Positions 40,103-50,038 are shown, numbered from the stretch's first letter. The stretch is 64,000 nt of DNA from Ardenticatenales bacterium (GCA_020634575.1 JACKBM010000021.1:1-64000), one strand, 5' to 3'. The notes: generated by a model from the letters alone, not told the origin. Translations and numbers: made by a program.

Positions 40103-43100
40103 TTAATCCTTAAAGATCAGCGGCAGGAACTTGAAATGAATCGAGCTACAAGCCGCATCAAGGTTGACGACATTCAGCGTCGCCCCACCAGCCTGGATCG
40201 GCGCCGCCAGGTCATTCACACGATGCCACAACTCAGTGGTCAACGGCACCATATCCTGCTGATACAGGCAGACATTGCGCGTTACCATCGCCTCGTAGCT
40301 GATCTCGGCTCCGGCGCCTGAGTTCGCCGCCAGATCACCTTCCCAGCTGAGGCCATTACCCAGGGGCTGCCCGCCCGCTGTGATGGAACTCGTGATGATC
40401 TGGAGACCAAAGGGCAGCGTATCGGTCAGGACGTAATGCAGGTCTTCCCAGCGCACGTTCGGTTGGATGGTTATCGTGAAGGGGACGGTATCGCCCAATT
40501 CAGCTGTGGCGACGGTCGCCTCGCTGACATCGTCCGCGGCCCGCTCCAGGTCAACCCAGATCGTGGGGCCGCCGTTGCGCACCACACCATCGTGCAGCAG
40601 CACCCGGCCATACCAGACATCGCCCGGCTGGGCAGAAAGATCCCAGATCAGGTCCAGATCAAAGGGCACGCCATTAACCGCCGACGCGGGCGCAGATGCG
40701 CTCATCTCGCCGGTAGCCAGCGCCGGGATCACGGCCGTCGCCAAATCAACAGTGTCGCTGATATTGCCGGAGCCGCCCCGATTCAGTACGACCAGCCAGT
40801 AGGTGCCGGCTGCCGGCTCGGCAAGCCGACATTCCTCCACCCAACTGGAGAGCGTACTGCTACAGACCAGTTCGCCTGCTTCGGGCAGCCCATCGCCACC
40901 GTCCAGGCCTAGATACAGATTGATGTTGGGTGACTCGGAGCTGAGCATCTCAGCGACCAGACCGCCGCTGTTGGCCGGCACGGTGAAGGTAAAGAAGGTT
41001 GTCGTCCCATCATTGAGGTTGTCGTACGGATTGCTGGGCGTTGGGTCTGTGCCGAGGGCAAACTGATGGCGATCGGCCAGGGTCAGCCCCTGAACATCCA
41101 CCGTTAAAGTCGGCACGTCATTCATGACCAGATCGTTGTATGTTGCTGAGCCCTGATCGCGCCGGATTTCGAGGTTGATCTGCTCCGGCACGGCGGCCCC
41201 GGTCGGGCGCACCGCCAGGGGCAGTTGCGTTACCGGCGCCTGGTCGCCAGCCTCATGCCAGAGGATACGACCAAACTGCCAGCTCCCTTCGGCCGCCCCG
41301 TTGATGGTCGCTGTGACCGTAAAGCTCTGGGTGGCCCCGGGAGCCAGGGTGAAGCTCGACGGCGACACGGTCAGGCTGATGCCAGCCGGCGCCTGGATGT
41401 CGACGGTCCAGCTGCCGGTTGTCGCCAGCGCGTTGCTGACCGTGCGGACCCATTGACATTGGGCCACGCAGTCCGCCTGGGCCAGGGTGGCCAGGTTGAG
41501 CTGTTCCGGATCGCCGTTACGGGCCGGATCAGCCGTCATAAAGTTCGCCACACTCTCATCAAAGAGGAGACCGGCGTTAATGGCATCAGCCACATAGACA
41601 CGGCCAGCGCCGACATCAAAGGGATCGGCCGGTGTGACCCAATCCGCTTTGGTGGCGTAGGTGTAGATAGCAGTGGAGACGATGGCCGACTGCACCTCAG
41701 CGGCGCTCCAACCGGGCCGCTCCACCTGAATAAGCGCTGCCGCCCCGGCTGCGGCCGGGCTGGCAAAGGATGTGCCAAGACCAAGCGTGTATTCATTGCC
41801 TTCCACAGCAGAGACGATGACCCAGCCGGGGGCGATGACATCCGGCCGGATCACCGACGGCACGGTCGGGTTCGGGCCACGCGACGAGGCATTAATGATA
41901 TGGTCGCCATTCTCAATGTCGTAAGAAACGCTGGAACCGGAAATGGTCGCCATATGACCGCTGCCGCTGGCCAGCCAGGTACGCAGCAAAGCCGCATCAT
42001 CAGACTGGATACGCATACCGGGCAGCGAATATTCAAACAGGCCGCCATACATCAGCAGGCTGGGCCGGGCCATGACCACGCCGCCACCGCCAGCGTCCTT
42101 GACGTAATTTGCCTTGACATCGCTGCCAATCCCACCACCGTCTTCGCACATGACAATGGCCGGACCATTCCCATTGATATTGCTGAACGTATTGGCCGGG
42201 AACGGCGAGGCGCATTTGCCATCGGCCGAATTATTGGCCGGGATCCCGTCATAATCCCGAGCGTGGACTATTGGCGCCGGCCCAAAGCCGTCGCCAATCC
42301 CTTCGCCGCGGATATCGGCCGGGGGCGTCGTCGCCCCGCCACTCATGTTTTCGACATAATTAGCATAGGAACGGTCGTGAGTGGACATACCGACCGCCAG
42401 CAACCAGGGCGCATCAGGCCCCGCTTCAATAGAGGCCGCTGACGGACCACGGTTACCCGCGGCCGCAGCGACAAACGTCCCGGCGGCTCGCAAGCCGAGC
42501 AAAGCCTGGGTAACCGGGCTCTGCCACGGGTCGATCGGCGTGCCACCGATGGAGTAGTTCAACACATCCACCTGATCCACGGCCGCTTGCTCTAAAGCTG
42601 CCAGGATCATGTGGGCCAGGCAGGCCTCGCCCGCACAGGCATCATATGAAATCAGGTTGGCATGAGGGGCAACGCCAGACAGCGTCATCACCTCGGTCGC
42701 TGTGGGCAAGGGCAACGTGTACGTGACGAAGTTGCCCGCCGCGACGTGGGCGACAAACGTGCCATGGTCATAGCGGAAATCGGTTGGCGTGATGCCATCA
42801 CCCGAAAAATCGTACAGCCCGATTAACTTGTCGTTACACAAAGCGGGATTTGTCGTCAGGCAGTAGCCGTACAGTTGGCCGCGGGGGTTGTCATGGTCAT
42901 AGCCATCCACAATGCCGATGTCGGCAAATGAATCATGGGCATAATCGATGCCGGTATCGACAACGCCAATGACCTGCCCTTCGCCCATGTTGCCGGCACT
43001 GCCGGTGGCCGAGCCATCCCAGACCGGCGGCGCCCCGAGAAAGCGCGGTGTGGCATCTGAAAGGGGTTCGTAGGCGATGGAAGGGCTTACCTGGAGGACA

Positions 43101-43498
43101 TCCGGCAGCGCGGCGAGTTCTTCCGCCTCTGCCGGCATCAGGGCCAGGGCCAGGCCGTTAAACACAACCTGATACTGCCTTTCTGGCGTCAGTGACCGGT
43201 CGAGCAGGCCAGCCGCGTCGCTCAGGAAGCGTTCCTGTTGAGCAACCAGGTGCGCCCGGTAAGCGGCGGCCTCGGGCAGGGCTAGATTGAGGCGTTCCTG
43301 GCCGGCCAGTTCAGGCCGGGTGGCAGGCAGGCCGGCCAGCCCGCCATCGTACAGGGCCAGGGGCATATCGGTAAGTGAGATGATGTAAATCTGCGGTTCC
43401 GCCGCCAGCGCCTGGCTGGCCGGCGAGGTACGCAAGGCTAGCAACAGCACGGCCAACGGCAACAGAACTGTAGCCAGAACAGTAATGACTCGTTTCAT
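40103..43498 (-). CDS. Secreted subtilisin-like serine protease (S8) with PA insert
   Basis: A large exported S8 peptidase of 1131 residues. Signal peptide about 1-33 ending SQALAAEP. An inhibitor-like propeptide is likely up to about 140. The catalytic triad is Asp in GVVDTGIDYAHD (about 178), His in DHGTFVAHVAAG (about 246) and Ser in GLGTSFASPAAAG (about 576). A protease-associated (PA) domain is inserted at about 390-530. Beta-sandwich modules follow: an Ig-like segment, a pre-peptidase C-terminal domain (about 820-920, NINLYLGLDGGDG and YWLVVLNRGGSG) and a DUF11-like module near the end. The last residues are HFKFLPLIFKD, a hydrophobic LPLI tail shared with other secreted proteins of this lineage. 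The ribosome binding site AAGGGAG is well placed. Confidence 0.93.
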   Translation of the reverse strand: MKRVITVLATVLLPLAVLLLALRTSPASQALAAEPQIYIISLTDMPLALYDGGLAGLPATRPELAGQERLNLALPEAAAYRAHLVAQQERFLSDAAGLLDRSLTPERQYQVVFNGLALALMPAEAEELAALPDVLQVSPSIAYEPLSDATPRFLGAPPVWDGSATGSAGNMGEGQVIGVVDTGIDYAHDSFADIGIVDGYDHDNPRGQLYGYCLTTNPALCNDKLIGLYDFSGDGITPTDFRYDHGTFVAHVAAGNFVTYTLPLPTATEVMTLSGVAPHANLISYDACAGEACLAHMILAALEQAAVDQVDVLNYSIGGTPIDPWQSPVTQALLGLRAAGTFVAAAAGNRGPSAASIEAGPDAPWLLAVGMSTHDRSYANYVENMSGGATTPPADIRGEGIGDGFGPAPIVHARDYDGIPANNSADGKCASPFPANTFSNINGNGPAIVMCEDGGGIGSDVKANYVKDAGGGGVVMARPSLLMYGGLFEYSLPGMRIQSDDAALLRTWLASGSGHMATISGSSVSYDIENGDHIINASSRGPNPTVPSVIRPDVIAPGWVIVSAVEGNEYTLGLGTSFASPAAAGAAALIQVERPGWSAAEVQSAIVSTAIYTYATKADWVTPADPFDVGAGRVYVADAINAGLLFDESVANFMTADPARNGDPEQLNLATLAQADCVAQCQWVRTVSNALATTGSWTVDIQAPAGISLTVSPSSFTLAPGATQSFTVTATINGAAEGSWQFGRILWHEAGDQAPVTQLPLAVRPTGAAVPEQINLEIRRDQGSATYNDLVMNDVPTLTVDVQGLTLADRHQFALGTDPTPSNPYDNLNDGTTTFFTFTVPANSGGLVAEMLSSESPNINLYLGLDGGDGLPEAGELVCSSTLSSWVEECRLAEPAAGTYWLVVLNRGGSGNISDTVDLATAVIPALATGEMSASAPASAVNGVPFDLDLIWDLSAQPGDVWYGRVLLHDGVVRNGGPTIWVDLERAADDVSEATVATAELGDTVPFTITIQPNVRWEDLHYVLTDTLPFGLQIITSSITAGGQPLGNGLSWEGDLAANSGAGAEISYEAMVTRNVCLYQQDMVPLTTELWHRVNDLAAPIQAGGATLNVVNLDAACSSIHFKFLPLIFKD

Positions 43499-43687
43499 GA
43501 ATTCGACTCCCTTGCATGGCTCATTTGCCCAAAGCTCCGACTCGGTCAGGATGTTTTGTTTAGTTGAGTCGGGCGGCGGCAGGCATAATAAGAGATTGGC
43601 TCTGGCCCCTATTGTAAACGAGAATGGGGATGGGTGGAAGAGGGATATTCATTGCCTCCCCCCGCCGTCAGGATTACACTTCGCCCT

Positions 43688-45238
43688 ATGAATTTACCCG
43701 ACCTGAACCTGCTCAATGTCCTGCTGGCGGCGGCGCCGCTTCTCGTGGTGCTTTATCTGATGATGTGGCGGAACTGGGGCGGGGCCAAGGCGGGACCGGC
43801 CGGTTTCGTCGTCGCCCTCGTCGTTTCCCTCGTTTTCTTCGGCGCCAATTTGCCACTGATCCTTGTCTCCATCGGCAAAGCGTTCCTGTTGGCGCTCTTT
43901 GTCCTCTACATCATCTGGATGGCGCTGCTGTTCTATCATGTGGTGGATGATGCCGGCGTCATTGCGGCGATGAGCAGCGCGGTCGGCGGGCTGGCCCGGA
44001 ATCGGGCCTCGCAAGCCTTGTTGGTTGCCTGGCTGTTTGGCTCGTTCCTGCAGGGCGCGTCGGGCTTTGGCGTGCCGGCGGCGGTGGTCGCCCCCCTGCT
44101 GCTGGGGCTGGGTTTTGCCCCCAATGTGGCCGTCGTCATCGCCCTGATCGGGCATGGTTGGGCCGTGACGTTTGGCTCGCTGGGCAACTCCTTTAATGTG
44201 ATGGTCGGCGCCAGCGGCTACACGGTCGAGTTTTTGGCCACCGAGAGCAGCCTCCTGCTGGCGCTCTGCTGCTTTGCCTGCGGCATCCTGGTCCTCTGGT
44301 GGACCGGCAAGTGGGCCGCCCTGCGCTCCGCCTGGGCGGAGTTGCTGGTTTTTGGCCTGCTGATGGCCGGGACGCAATGGGCACTGGCTGAGGCTGGCCT
44401 GTTCGCCGTGGCGGCGCTGGGTGGTGGCATGGTTGGGCTACTGGCCGGGATGTTGTTCTACCAGCGGCAGAGCAGCCGCGGCGGCCAGGGTTTGAGCTGG
44501 GGCCATCTGGGCCAGACATTCCTGGCGTATATCATCCTGACGGTCATTATTTTGCTGGGCGAGCTGGTGCTGGATGATTTTTTGGAGGCGGTGGTCATCA
44601 ACCCGGTTTTCCCGGAGGTTACGACCTCGTTTGGCTGGCTGACGCCTGAGGGAACCGGCCGGTCCATCAACCTGTTCGGCCACGCCGGCGCGTTGCTGTT
44701 TTATTCGAGCGTCGTCGTCTTCCTCTACTATCGCTGGCGGGGTCCCCTGAATGGCAAAAAGGATTACGCCTGGCGGCCGATCTGGCAACGCACCGTCAAA
44801 CGGTCCAAGAGTTCAACCATCAGCATTCTCTTCCTGATGGGGATGGCGATCATCATGCAACATGCCGGCATGACGCAGTTGCTGGCGGAGATGATGAGCG
44901 AATACACGGGCCGGCTCTTCCCCACCATCAGCCCGGTCATCGGCGCCCTGGGCGCGATCATGACCGGCAGCAACACCAACTCCAACGTGTTATTTACCAC
45001 GCTGCAGCAGCAGACCGCGCTTTCGCTGGGGCTGGCGGTCGCCTGGATCCTGGCCTCGCAGACGGCGGGCGGCGCCATCGGCAGCGTCTTCGCCCCGGCC
45101 AAAATCATCGTCGGCTGCAGCACCGTGGCCGACGCCGACAGCGGCACCGTGCTGCGCCTGGCGGTCATCAGCGGCGGCGTCATCATCCTGCTCCTGGCCG
45201 TCGTCATGACGCTGATGACGCTCTTTGGCGTTGTCTGA
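43688..45238 (+). CDS. L-lactate permease family transporter
   Basis: Integral membrane transporter of the LctP/LldP family, about 516 residues with 12 or more hydrophobic helices. Diagnostic segments are FLQGASGFGVPAAVVAPLL (about 123-141) and the C-terminal GSNTNSNVLFTTLQQQTA, LASQTAGGAIGSVFAPAKI. These enzymes import lactate or glycolate with protons. The ATG at 43688 (MNLPDLNLLNVLLAAAP) fits the family; a GTG 54 bases upstream is unlikely. No clear ribosome binding site. It is followed directly by an inverted-repeat element (family A copy 2). The 189-base gap before it must hold both its promoter and that of the divergent subtilase; no good promoter match was seen. Confidence 0.9.
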   Translation: MNLPDLNLLNVLLAAAPLLVVLYLMMWRNWGGAKAGPAGFVVALVVSLVFFGANLPLILVSIGKAFLLALFVLYIIWMALLFYHVVDDAGVIAAMSSAVGGLARNRASQALLVAWLFGSFLQGASGFGVPAAVVAPLLLGLGFAPNVAVVIALIGHGWAVTFGSLGNSFNVMVGASGYTVEFLATESSLLLALCCFACGILVLWWTGKWAALRSAWAELLVFGLLMAGTQWALAEAGLFAVAALGGGMVGLLAGMLFYQRQSSRGGQGLSWGHLGQTFLAYIILTVIILLGELVLDDFLEAVVINPVFPEVTTSFGWLTPEGTGRSINLFGHAGALLFYSSVVVFLYYRWRGPLNGKKDYAWRPIWQRTVKRSKSSTISILFLMGMAIIMQHAGMTQLLAEMMSEYTGRLFPTISPVIGALGAIMTGSNTNSNVLFTTLQQQTALSLGLAVAWILASQTAGGAIGSVFAPAKIIVGCSTVADADSGTVLRLAVISGGVIILLLAVVMTLMTLFGVV

Positions 45239-45240
45239 GA

Positions 45241-45347
45241 GCCACGGATTAGCACGGACTTAACACGGATTCTTTCTGAAAATAGCCGTGTGATTTGCTC
45301 ACTGCGACAAAAATATTAATCCGAGAGAATCCGTGTAAATCCGTGGC
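45241..45347. repeat. Inverted repeat element, family A copy 2
   Basis: Starts two bases after the lactate permease stop with GCCACGGATTAGCACGGACT and ends with AATCCGTGTAAATCCGTGGC, near-complementary arms of about 30 bases around an AT-rich centre. It is more diverged than the copy at 10913. It probably doubles as a terminator between the permease and dipeptidase genes. Confidence 0.82.
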
Positions 45348-45372
45348 AAAAGCAACACTTGAGGAAGTGCGC

Positions 45373-46365
45373 ATGGATAACGGTCCGGTTATTGTCGATA
45401 TGCATTTTGATCTGTTGACGGCGCTGTATGAGCGGCGGGGACAGAGCGGGGTTTTGCGGCGGGATTTTTTGCCGGGGTGGCAGGCCGGCGGGCTGGGCGT
45501 GATCGGCGTCGCTATTTACCTCGAGGCGCACTATTTGCCGGAAATGGGGTTGCGCGTCGCCCTGGATCAGGTGGCTCGGCTTTATGCTGAGGTGGCGATC
45601 ACACCTGAGCTGGCCCTCTGCCGCACTTATGACGAGATCCTGAGCGCTCGGGCGGCCGGGCAGATCGCGTTGCTGTTGACGATGGAAGGGGTCGAACCGC
45701 TTGGCGCTGATCCTGATTTGCTGCGTGTCTTTTATGAGCTAGGGCTGCGCTCGCTTGGTTTGACCCATGCGCGGCGCAACGCGGCGGCTGATGGGGCGCT
45801 GGTAGCGCCCAGCGGCTCGTCGCCGGCCGGGCTGACGCCGTTCGGCCGGGAGATCGTGCGCCAATGTGAGGCGTTGGGGATTATTCTGGATCTGGCGCAT
45901 CTGAATCCGGCCGGTTTCGACGAGGTCCTGAACCTCACCAGCCGGCCACTGATCATCTCCCACACCAATCCGCGCCACTTCTATGATATTGAGCGCAACA
46001 GCAGCGACGCCCAGATGCGCCAGGTGGCTGAACGAGGCGGCGTCATCGGCCTCAGCACGTTTTTTATCGCCCACTCAGCGGCCGAGACAACCCTGGACCG
46101 TTATGTGGAGCAACTGGTGTATGTGGCGGACGTCGCCGGCTGGGACGCCGTTGGCCTGGGCATGGACTTTGTCAGGTTTATCTACGACACGCTGAGCGAT
46201 GAGGTGAAAGCGACACTGCCGCCAGTTTACTTTATGGCTGACCTTTATGAGCACAGCCATCTTCCGGCGCTGATTGCCAGACTTGAAGCACAGCAAATCA
46301 GCTCGACCAACATCGACAAACTCCTGGGCGGCAACTTTCAGCGGCTTTTTGCCACTTGCTTATAG
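45373..46365 (+). CDS. Membrane dipeptidase family (peptidase M19)
   Basis: A zinc-dependent renal-dipeptidase-like M19 enzyme of about 330 residues with a TIM-barrel fold, cleaving dipeptides (including D-residue-containing ones in some members). Metal ligands: DMHFDLL (HxD), LTMEGVEPLG (Glu), SHTNPRHFYDIERN (His) and the C-terminal GLGMDFVRF. The segment VAERGGVIGLSTF is typical of the family. No signal peptide, so cytoplasmic. The start is ATG at 45373, preceded by GAGGAAG; an upstream extension of 26 codons is encoded by the repeat element and is spurious. Confidence 0.92.
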   Translation: MDNGPVIVDMHFDLLTALYERRGQSGVLRRDFLPGWQAGGLGVIGVAIYLEAHYLPEMGLRVALDQVARLYAEVAITPELALCRTYDEILSARAAGQIALLLTMEGVEPLGADPDLLRVFYELGLRSLGLTHARRNAAADGALVAPSGSSPAGLTPFGREIVRQCEALGIILDLAHLNPAGFDEVLNLTSRPLIISHTNPRHFYDIERNSSDAQMRQVAERGGVIGLSTFFIAHSAAETTLDRYVEQLVYVADVAGWDAVGLGMDFVRFIYDTLSDEVKATLPPVYFMADLYEHSHLPALIARLEAQQISSTNIDKLLGGNFQRLFATCL

Positions 46366-46429
46366 TTCGTGACGCAGCTTTGGATTCTACGCTGAGCGCG
46401 GCGCAGTCGCTGTAGCCAGCAAGGAGGCT

Positions 46430-46795
46430 ATGATGAGTTATATCGAGTTTGAGACCTGGATCGTGAAAGATGGTCACGAGGAGGCGCATCAGCAGATGCT
46501 ACGTGACTGGTTCCGCTTTATCCGCACACACCATCCTGAGCTTTTCGCTGAGTGGAAATCAGCCCGTTACTATCGCGAGATCAGCAAGGAAGGGGAACCA
46601 ACTGGCAAATACATCATGCTCTTTGAGTTTCATAGTAAGGAAGCACACCACGCCTACAAGGCACGCCGGCAGGAATACGCCGGGCCATACGCTGCCTACA
46701 AAGAAGTGGACCCCTACCATCACCATTTTGTGCAGGACAGCGTCACAACTGATTATTGGGAACCGCAAGAAGAGGATTTGTGGCTGGAGAGTTGA
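46430..46795 (+). CDS. Small conserved-looking protein, possible alpha/beta-barrel dimer
   Basis: A 121-residue soluble protein starting at ATG 46430 or the next ATG, behind a strong AAGGAGG. It contains YIEFETWIVKDGHEEAHQQM, SARYYREISKEGEPTGKYIM and LFEFHSKEAHHAYKARR. The strand-helix-strand-strand-helix pattern and length suggest a ferredoxin-like dimeric alpha/beta-barrel such as NIPSNAP or monooxygenase-like proteins; no catalytic residue is evident. It is unusually rich in His and Tyr near the C-terminus (DPYHHHFVQD). The next 225 bases to 47020 contain nothing recognised. Confidence 0.65.
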   Translation: MMSYIEFETWIVKDGHEEAHQQMLRDWFRFIRTHHPELFAEWKSARYYREISKEGEPTGKYIMLFEFHSKEAHHAYKARRQEYAGPYAAYKEVDPYHHHFVQDSVTTDYWEPQEEDLWLES

Positions 46796-47020
46796 TCAAT
46801 CTGCTTCGGGACCAAAAGATGGTGAACCGCCTGCCCTGCCCCGTTGCCTGAAGCCTTATGTGCAAGCGGCAAATCACAACCCAAAATCTTAGAAATCGGT
46901 GATTTCCGGCGCTAAGCGTGCGCCTGTAGCTAGCTTTTTGCATTACCCAACCTCCGAAAATGTGCTCTAATAACCGCATTCGCGTCTCATCGCTTTACCT
47001 TCTGAGATTTTGGGGGCAAT

Positions 47021-48766
47021 ATGTTTCAACTTCGTTCTCACACCAAGAACACCTTCTTTCTATTGACAATCCTGCTCGGCCTCTTCGCCTTTTTTGTCTA
47101 CGCAGCCGACAAATCTGTGGCCAGCACAAAAACCAACGAAGCCTTAAATCCAACCTATATCGAGCTGGCGGAAACGCTTTTTGATTTTGGCTCAACCGCA
47201 GATTTCGTCCTGGATGAGTCGCAAAATCGTCTCTATGCCACGTCCGGTCATCAAACTGTGGTGATTTTCAACACCCTGACTGGTCAAATGGTGGCTGAGA
47301 TTACCGGGCTGACCAGTCCGGCTCAGCTTGCCCTCAGTCCTGATGGCAGCCAGCTTTTTGTGGGCAATCAGATAGCGGCTGCCAATGACACGGTCCAGGT
47401 GGTGAACACAGCGACCCTGTCAGTCGTCGCAACCCATCCGTTTACGGATGAGATCGTCGACATGGCGGCAGGCCCAGACGGACGGCTCTACCTGGGGCCA
47501 GATGCAGACGCAAACACCATGATTTCTGTCATGGACGTTGACACGGGCGCCGTCGTCTCCACTATTCCGGTGGGCGCTTCAAGCTCGGCCGAGTTGCCCC
47601 TGGTGGCCGTGGCCAACAATCTCTACGTCGCCATTCCCAAAAACAGCGGCGCCGAGGCTGAGCTACACAAATACGATATCAGCGCCATCACCGCCACCCA
47701 GATCATCACCAGCTTCCTGCCAACCGGCGCTTTTCAAATGGATGTCACACCAGACGAACAGCGCGTCGGCATCCGTAGCTTCCAGGATTCAAAAATCAAC
47801 CTCTACAATGCGTCGACTTTTAGCGAGACCAACAATTACGAGGTCAGTTCAGGCTACGTAACGGTCCGCTTTGCCGCAGACAGCCAGTCGGCCCTGGGTC
47901 TGTACCGGCCGGATGGCCTGAATGGGCCAGGCGCCATCCACGAGATTGACCTGGTCACAGGTGAAATCAGCCGGCGCTTTGTCGACAGAAACGTCACGAC
48001 ACAAGCCTTAATGGCCCTGCCGCTCGACGGCGGCAACGCATTGCTTGTTTATTCAGATCGAATCAAATTGCTGGGAGCAGCCGATTACGGCGCTGCGCTG
48101 CCTATCATCCTGAATGATTACTGTCGTGTGGCCTACGTAGATGATTTCAGCAGCCCGAGCAGCGGCTGGCCCATTCGCGTGAGTAATGGGTCAACTTACG
48201 GCTACCTGAATGGCGAGTATCAGATTTATCATGCCAATACCAATCGCTGGGGAGCGCTCTCCATTAATCAGGTCATCGAAGGCGACCAGACCCTGATTCT
48301 GGATACCCGTGTGGCCAACGGCCGCATTGGCTCCCAGGGTCTGCTTTATGGCCTGAACAATGACTCGACCAATTTCTACACCTTCGAGATCCTGCCGCAA
48401 AGCCAGGAATGGCTGGTGTTCAATTTTGACAGTACCGGGGGTTGGACGCTTCTCGGCCAGGGCACCTCAGGTGTTATCAATTCGGGCACCGGCACGAACG
48501 AACTAAAACTGGTTGCCCAGGGCGGTCAGTTCCTGCTGCACATCAATGGAACGCCCATCACAACCATTGCCCGCCACAATGGCCGGATTGGCTTTACCGG
48601 CGGCTCATTGCAAGGTGACGTCGATCTTCGCTATGACAATTACACCTATGTCAATGAAAATTGCCCGCTACCGACAATCAATCCAGGCGCACCAGTTGGC
48701 GATGGGGAACTGCTCATCCTGGACGATCATCCGTTAATCGGGAACCGGGAAGGTGAACAGCGCTAA
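47021..48766 (+). CDS. Secreted beta-propeller-like protein with LamG-like C-terminal domain
   Basis: Exported protein of 581 residues with a signal peptide (hydrophobic core about 13-28, FFVYAADKSVAS). The first 350 residues read as YVTN/40-blade-like propeller repeats (LDESQNRLYATSGHQTVVIF, SPDGSQLFVGNQI, TPDEQRVGIRSF). At about 361-368 stands ALPIILND, a hydrophobic LPII tail of the type seen at the ends of other secreted proteins here, but then a further domain follows (about 370-550): CRVAYVDDFSSPSSGWPI with Trp/Gly-rich strands and LLHINGTPITTIARHNGRIG, similar to LamG/concanavalin-like glycan-binding domains. The function is probably surface binding or adhesion (inference). Confidence 0.72.
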   Translation: MFQLRSHTKNTFFLLTILLGLFAFFVYAADKSVASTKTNEALNPTYIELAETLFDFGSTADFVLDESQNRLYATSGHQTVVIFNTLTGQMVAEITGLTSPAQLALSPDGSQLFVGNQIAAANDTVQVVNTATLSVVATHPFTDEIVDMAAGPDGRLYLGPDADANTMISVMDVDTGAVVSTIPVGASSSAELPLVAVANNLYVAIPKNSGAEAELHKYDISAITATQIITSFLPTGAFQMDVTPDEQRVGIRSFQDSKINLYNASTFSETNNYEVSSGYVTVRFAADSQSALGLYRPDGLNGPGAIHEIDLVTGEISRRFVDRNVTTQALMALPLDGGNALLVYSDRIKLLGAADYGAALPIILNDYCRVAYVDDFSSPSSGWPIRVSNGSTYGYLNGEYQIYHANTNRWGALSINQVIEGDQTLILDTRVANGRIGSQGLLYGLNNDSTNFYTFEILPQSQEWLVFNFDSTGGWTLLGQGTSGVINSGTGTNELKLVAQGGQFLLHINGTPITTIARHNGRIGFTGGSLQGDVDLRYDNYTYVNENCPLPTINPGAPVGDGELLILDDHPLIGNREGEQR

Positions 48767-48817
48767 CGCTGACAAAGCAGCGCCCTGTGGCTCGACAGGT
48801 CGGTGGATTGACTCAGA

Positions 48818-49441
48818 CTAGAGATCAATCGGCCGGTGGTCGATGCGACAGCGTTGGGCGTCGATGATGGCCAGGAGCTTGTCAACGGCCTCGTCGATTC
48901 TGCCTTCAGCATTGATCACCCAGTAATCAAACTCCACCGCCCGCTTGAGCTCCTGGCGGGCGGTGGCTACCCGGAGGCGAATGTCCTCCGGGTGGTCGGC
49001 CTTCCGGTCAGTCAGGCGCTGAGCCATGGCCTCTTCGGATTCCGCCGTCAGGAAGACAAACTGGGCCGCCGGCACGATCTTGCGCAGGGTCGAGGCGCCC
49101 TGAACGTCAACGCGCATGACGACGTCTTTACCGCTGGCCATCGCCTCCCGGATCTGCCCTTTGGGCACGCCCTTAAAGTCGTTGTAAACGATGGCGTACT
49201 CCAGCAGTTCCTCCTCATCGATCATCTGGGCGAACTCATCACGCGTGTAGAAAAAGTAATCAACGCCGTGGATTTCACCGGGCCGAGGCGGCCGGGTCGT
49301 GGCAGTGACCACGAAGTAAAAGCGATCCGGCCGGCGCTCCATCAATTTGCGGGCAACCGTATCCTTGCCAACGCCGGATGGGCCGGAGATAACAAGCAAA
49401 ACGGGGTAATTCGGACGAGCGTAAGGGTTTTCCTGGTTCAA
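48818..49441 (-). CDS. gmk: Guanylate kinase
   Basis: Converts GMP to GDP with ATP. About 207 residues, normal length. The P-loop reads SGPSGVGKDTV; most guanylate kinases have GKGT or GKST, so the Asp is a local variant next to the Lys. GMP-binding residues are visible in TATTRPPRPGEIHGVDYFF, and VYNDFKGVPKGQI and VMRVDVQGA match the family. The start is TTG (TTG AAC CAG GAA), with AAGGTG upstream. It is divergent from the FmdB gene, with 214 bases between. Confidence 0.95.
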   Translation of the reverse strand: MNQENPYARPNYPVLLVISGPSGVGKDTVARKLMERRPDRFYFVVTATTRPPRPGEIHGVDYFFYTRDEFAQMIDEEELLEYAIVYNDFKGVPKGQIREAMASGKDVVMRVDVQGASTLRKIVPAAQFVFLTAESEEAMAQRLTDRKADHPEDIRLRVATARQELKRAVEFDYWVINAEGRIDEAVDKLLAIIDAQRCRIDHRPIDL

Positions 49442-49522
49442 AGTGCACCTTATTGCTAAAGAAAGTAGCCGGGGCTGTCCGGAAATTTATCCTGACAGAG
49501 CCCTGCGGCTTCTGGCAATCGC

Positions 49523-49552
49523 TTGCGTGGCGACAAAATCAGTTCTTATAAT
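49523..49552 (+). promoter_or_regulatory. Promoter candidate for fmdB-like gene
   Basis: TTGCGT (49523-49528), an 18-base spacer and a perfect TATAAT (49547-49552) point toward the zinc-ribbon gene at 49656, giving a leader of about 97 bases. Confidence 0.55.
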
Positions 49553-49655
49553 GAAAACAGCTTCCCAACCACGAATGGCGCAACCGGGCGCTCGCGAGAA
49601 TGAGGTCAATTGGGCAACATTCGGGGTCATTGGGCTGGAAAGGATTCCTGTAAGT

Positions 49656-50015
49656 ATGCCTAGATACGCCTTCCGCTGCAACGATTGCGGCCATCGTTTT
49701 TATCAATTTGTCAGTTATGCGGAGTATGAACAGCTCCGGCCGGTCTGCCCCCGCTGCCAGAGCGACGCCGTCCAAAGACGTATCGGCCGGGTGGCCCTGG
49801 GCAAATCGGAAGAGAGCCGTTTTGAGGGGATGGTGAATGACGAGATGCTCGCCGGCCTCAACCCAGACGACCCCAAAGCATTGGGTCAGCTCATGCGCCA
49901 GATGAGCGCCGAAACCGGCGAATCCCTCGGCGACGACTTCGGCGAAGTTGTCGACCGCCTCGAACGCGGCCAATCCCCGGATGAGATTGAGAAGGCGATG
50001 CCGGATTTGGAGTAG
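49656..50015 (+). CDS. FmdB-type zinc ribbon protein
   Basis: A small protein of 119 residues with a zinc ribbon of the FmdB/CxxC_CxxC_SSSS type: MPRYAFRCNDCGHRFYQFV followed by RPVCPRCQSDAVQRR, giving two CxxC pairs. The family was named for a regulator of formamidase expression, but the general role is unknown. The C-terminal half is acidic and helical (MNDEMLAGLNPDD, VVDRLERGQSPDEIEKAMPDLE), which is an extension beyond the minimal ribbon. The ATG at 49656, with AAAGGA upstream, starts the ribbon directly; a longer in-frame reading from 49443 is not supported. Confidence 0.88.
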   Translation: MPRYAFRCNDCGHRFYQFVSYAEYEQLRPVCPRCQSDAVQRRIGRVALGKSEESRFEGMVNDEMLAGLNPDDPKALGQLMRQMSAETGESLGDDFGEVVDRLERGQSPDEIEKAMPDLE

Positions 50016-50038
50016 GGGGCGGGCTGCGCCCGTGTGGT

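Noticed and set aside
37677..43498. A complete named phage-defence system formed by the NACHT ATPase and subtilase
   Set aside because: The two genes are adjacent, but the subtilase has a signal peptide and large extracellular modules, unlike the cytoplasmic proteases of known NACHT or caspase-like defence pairs; only the weaker neighbour hypothesis is kept.
45295..45372. N-terminal extension of the dipeptidase
   Set aside because: It is translated inverted-repeat sequence; GAGGAAG directly before the ATG at 45373 marks the real start.
49443..49655. 71-codon extension of the FmdB-type protein
   Set aside because: The extension crosses a good promoter (TATAAT at 49547) and has no homologous look; the zinc ribbon starts exactly at MPRYAF.
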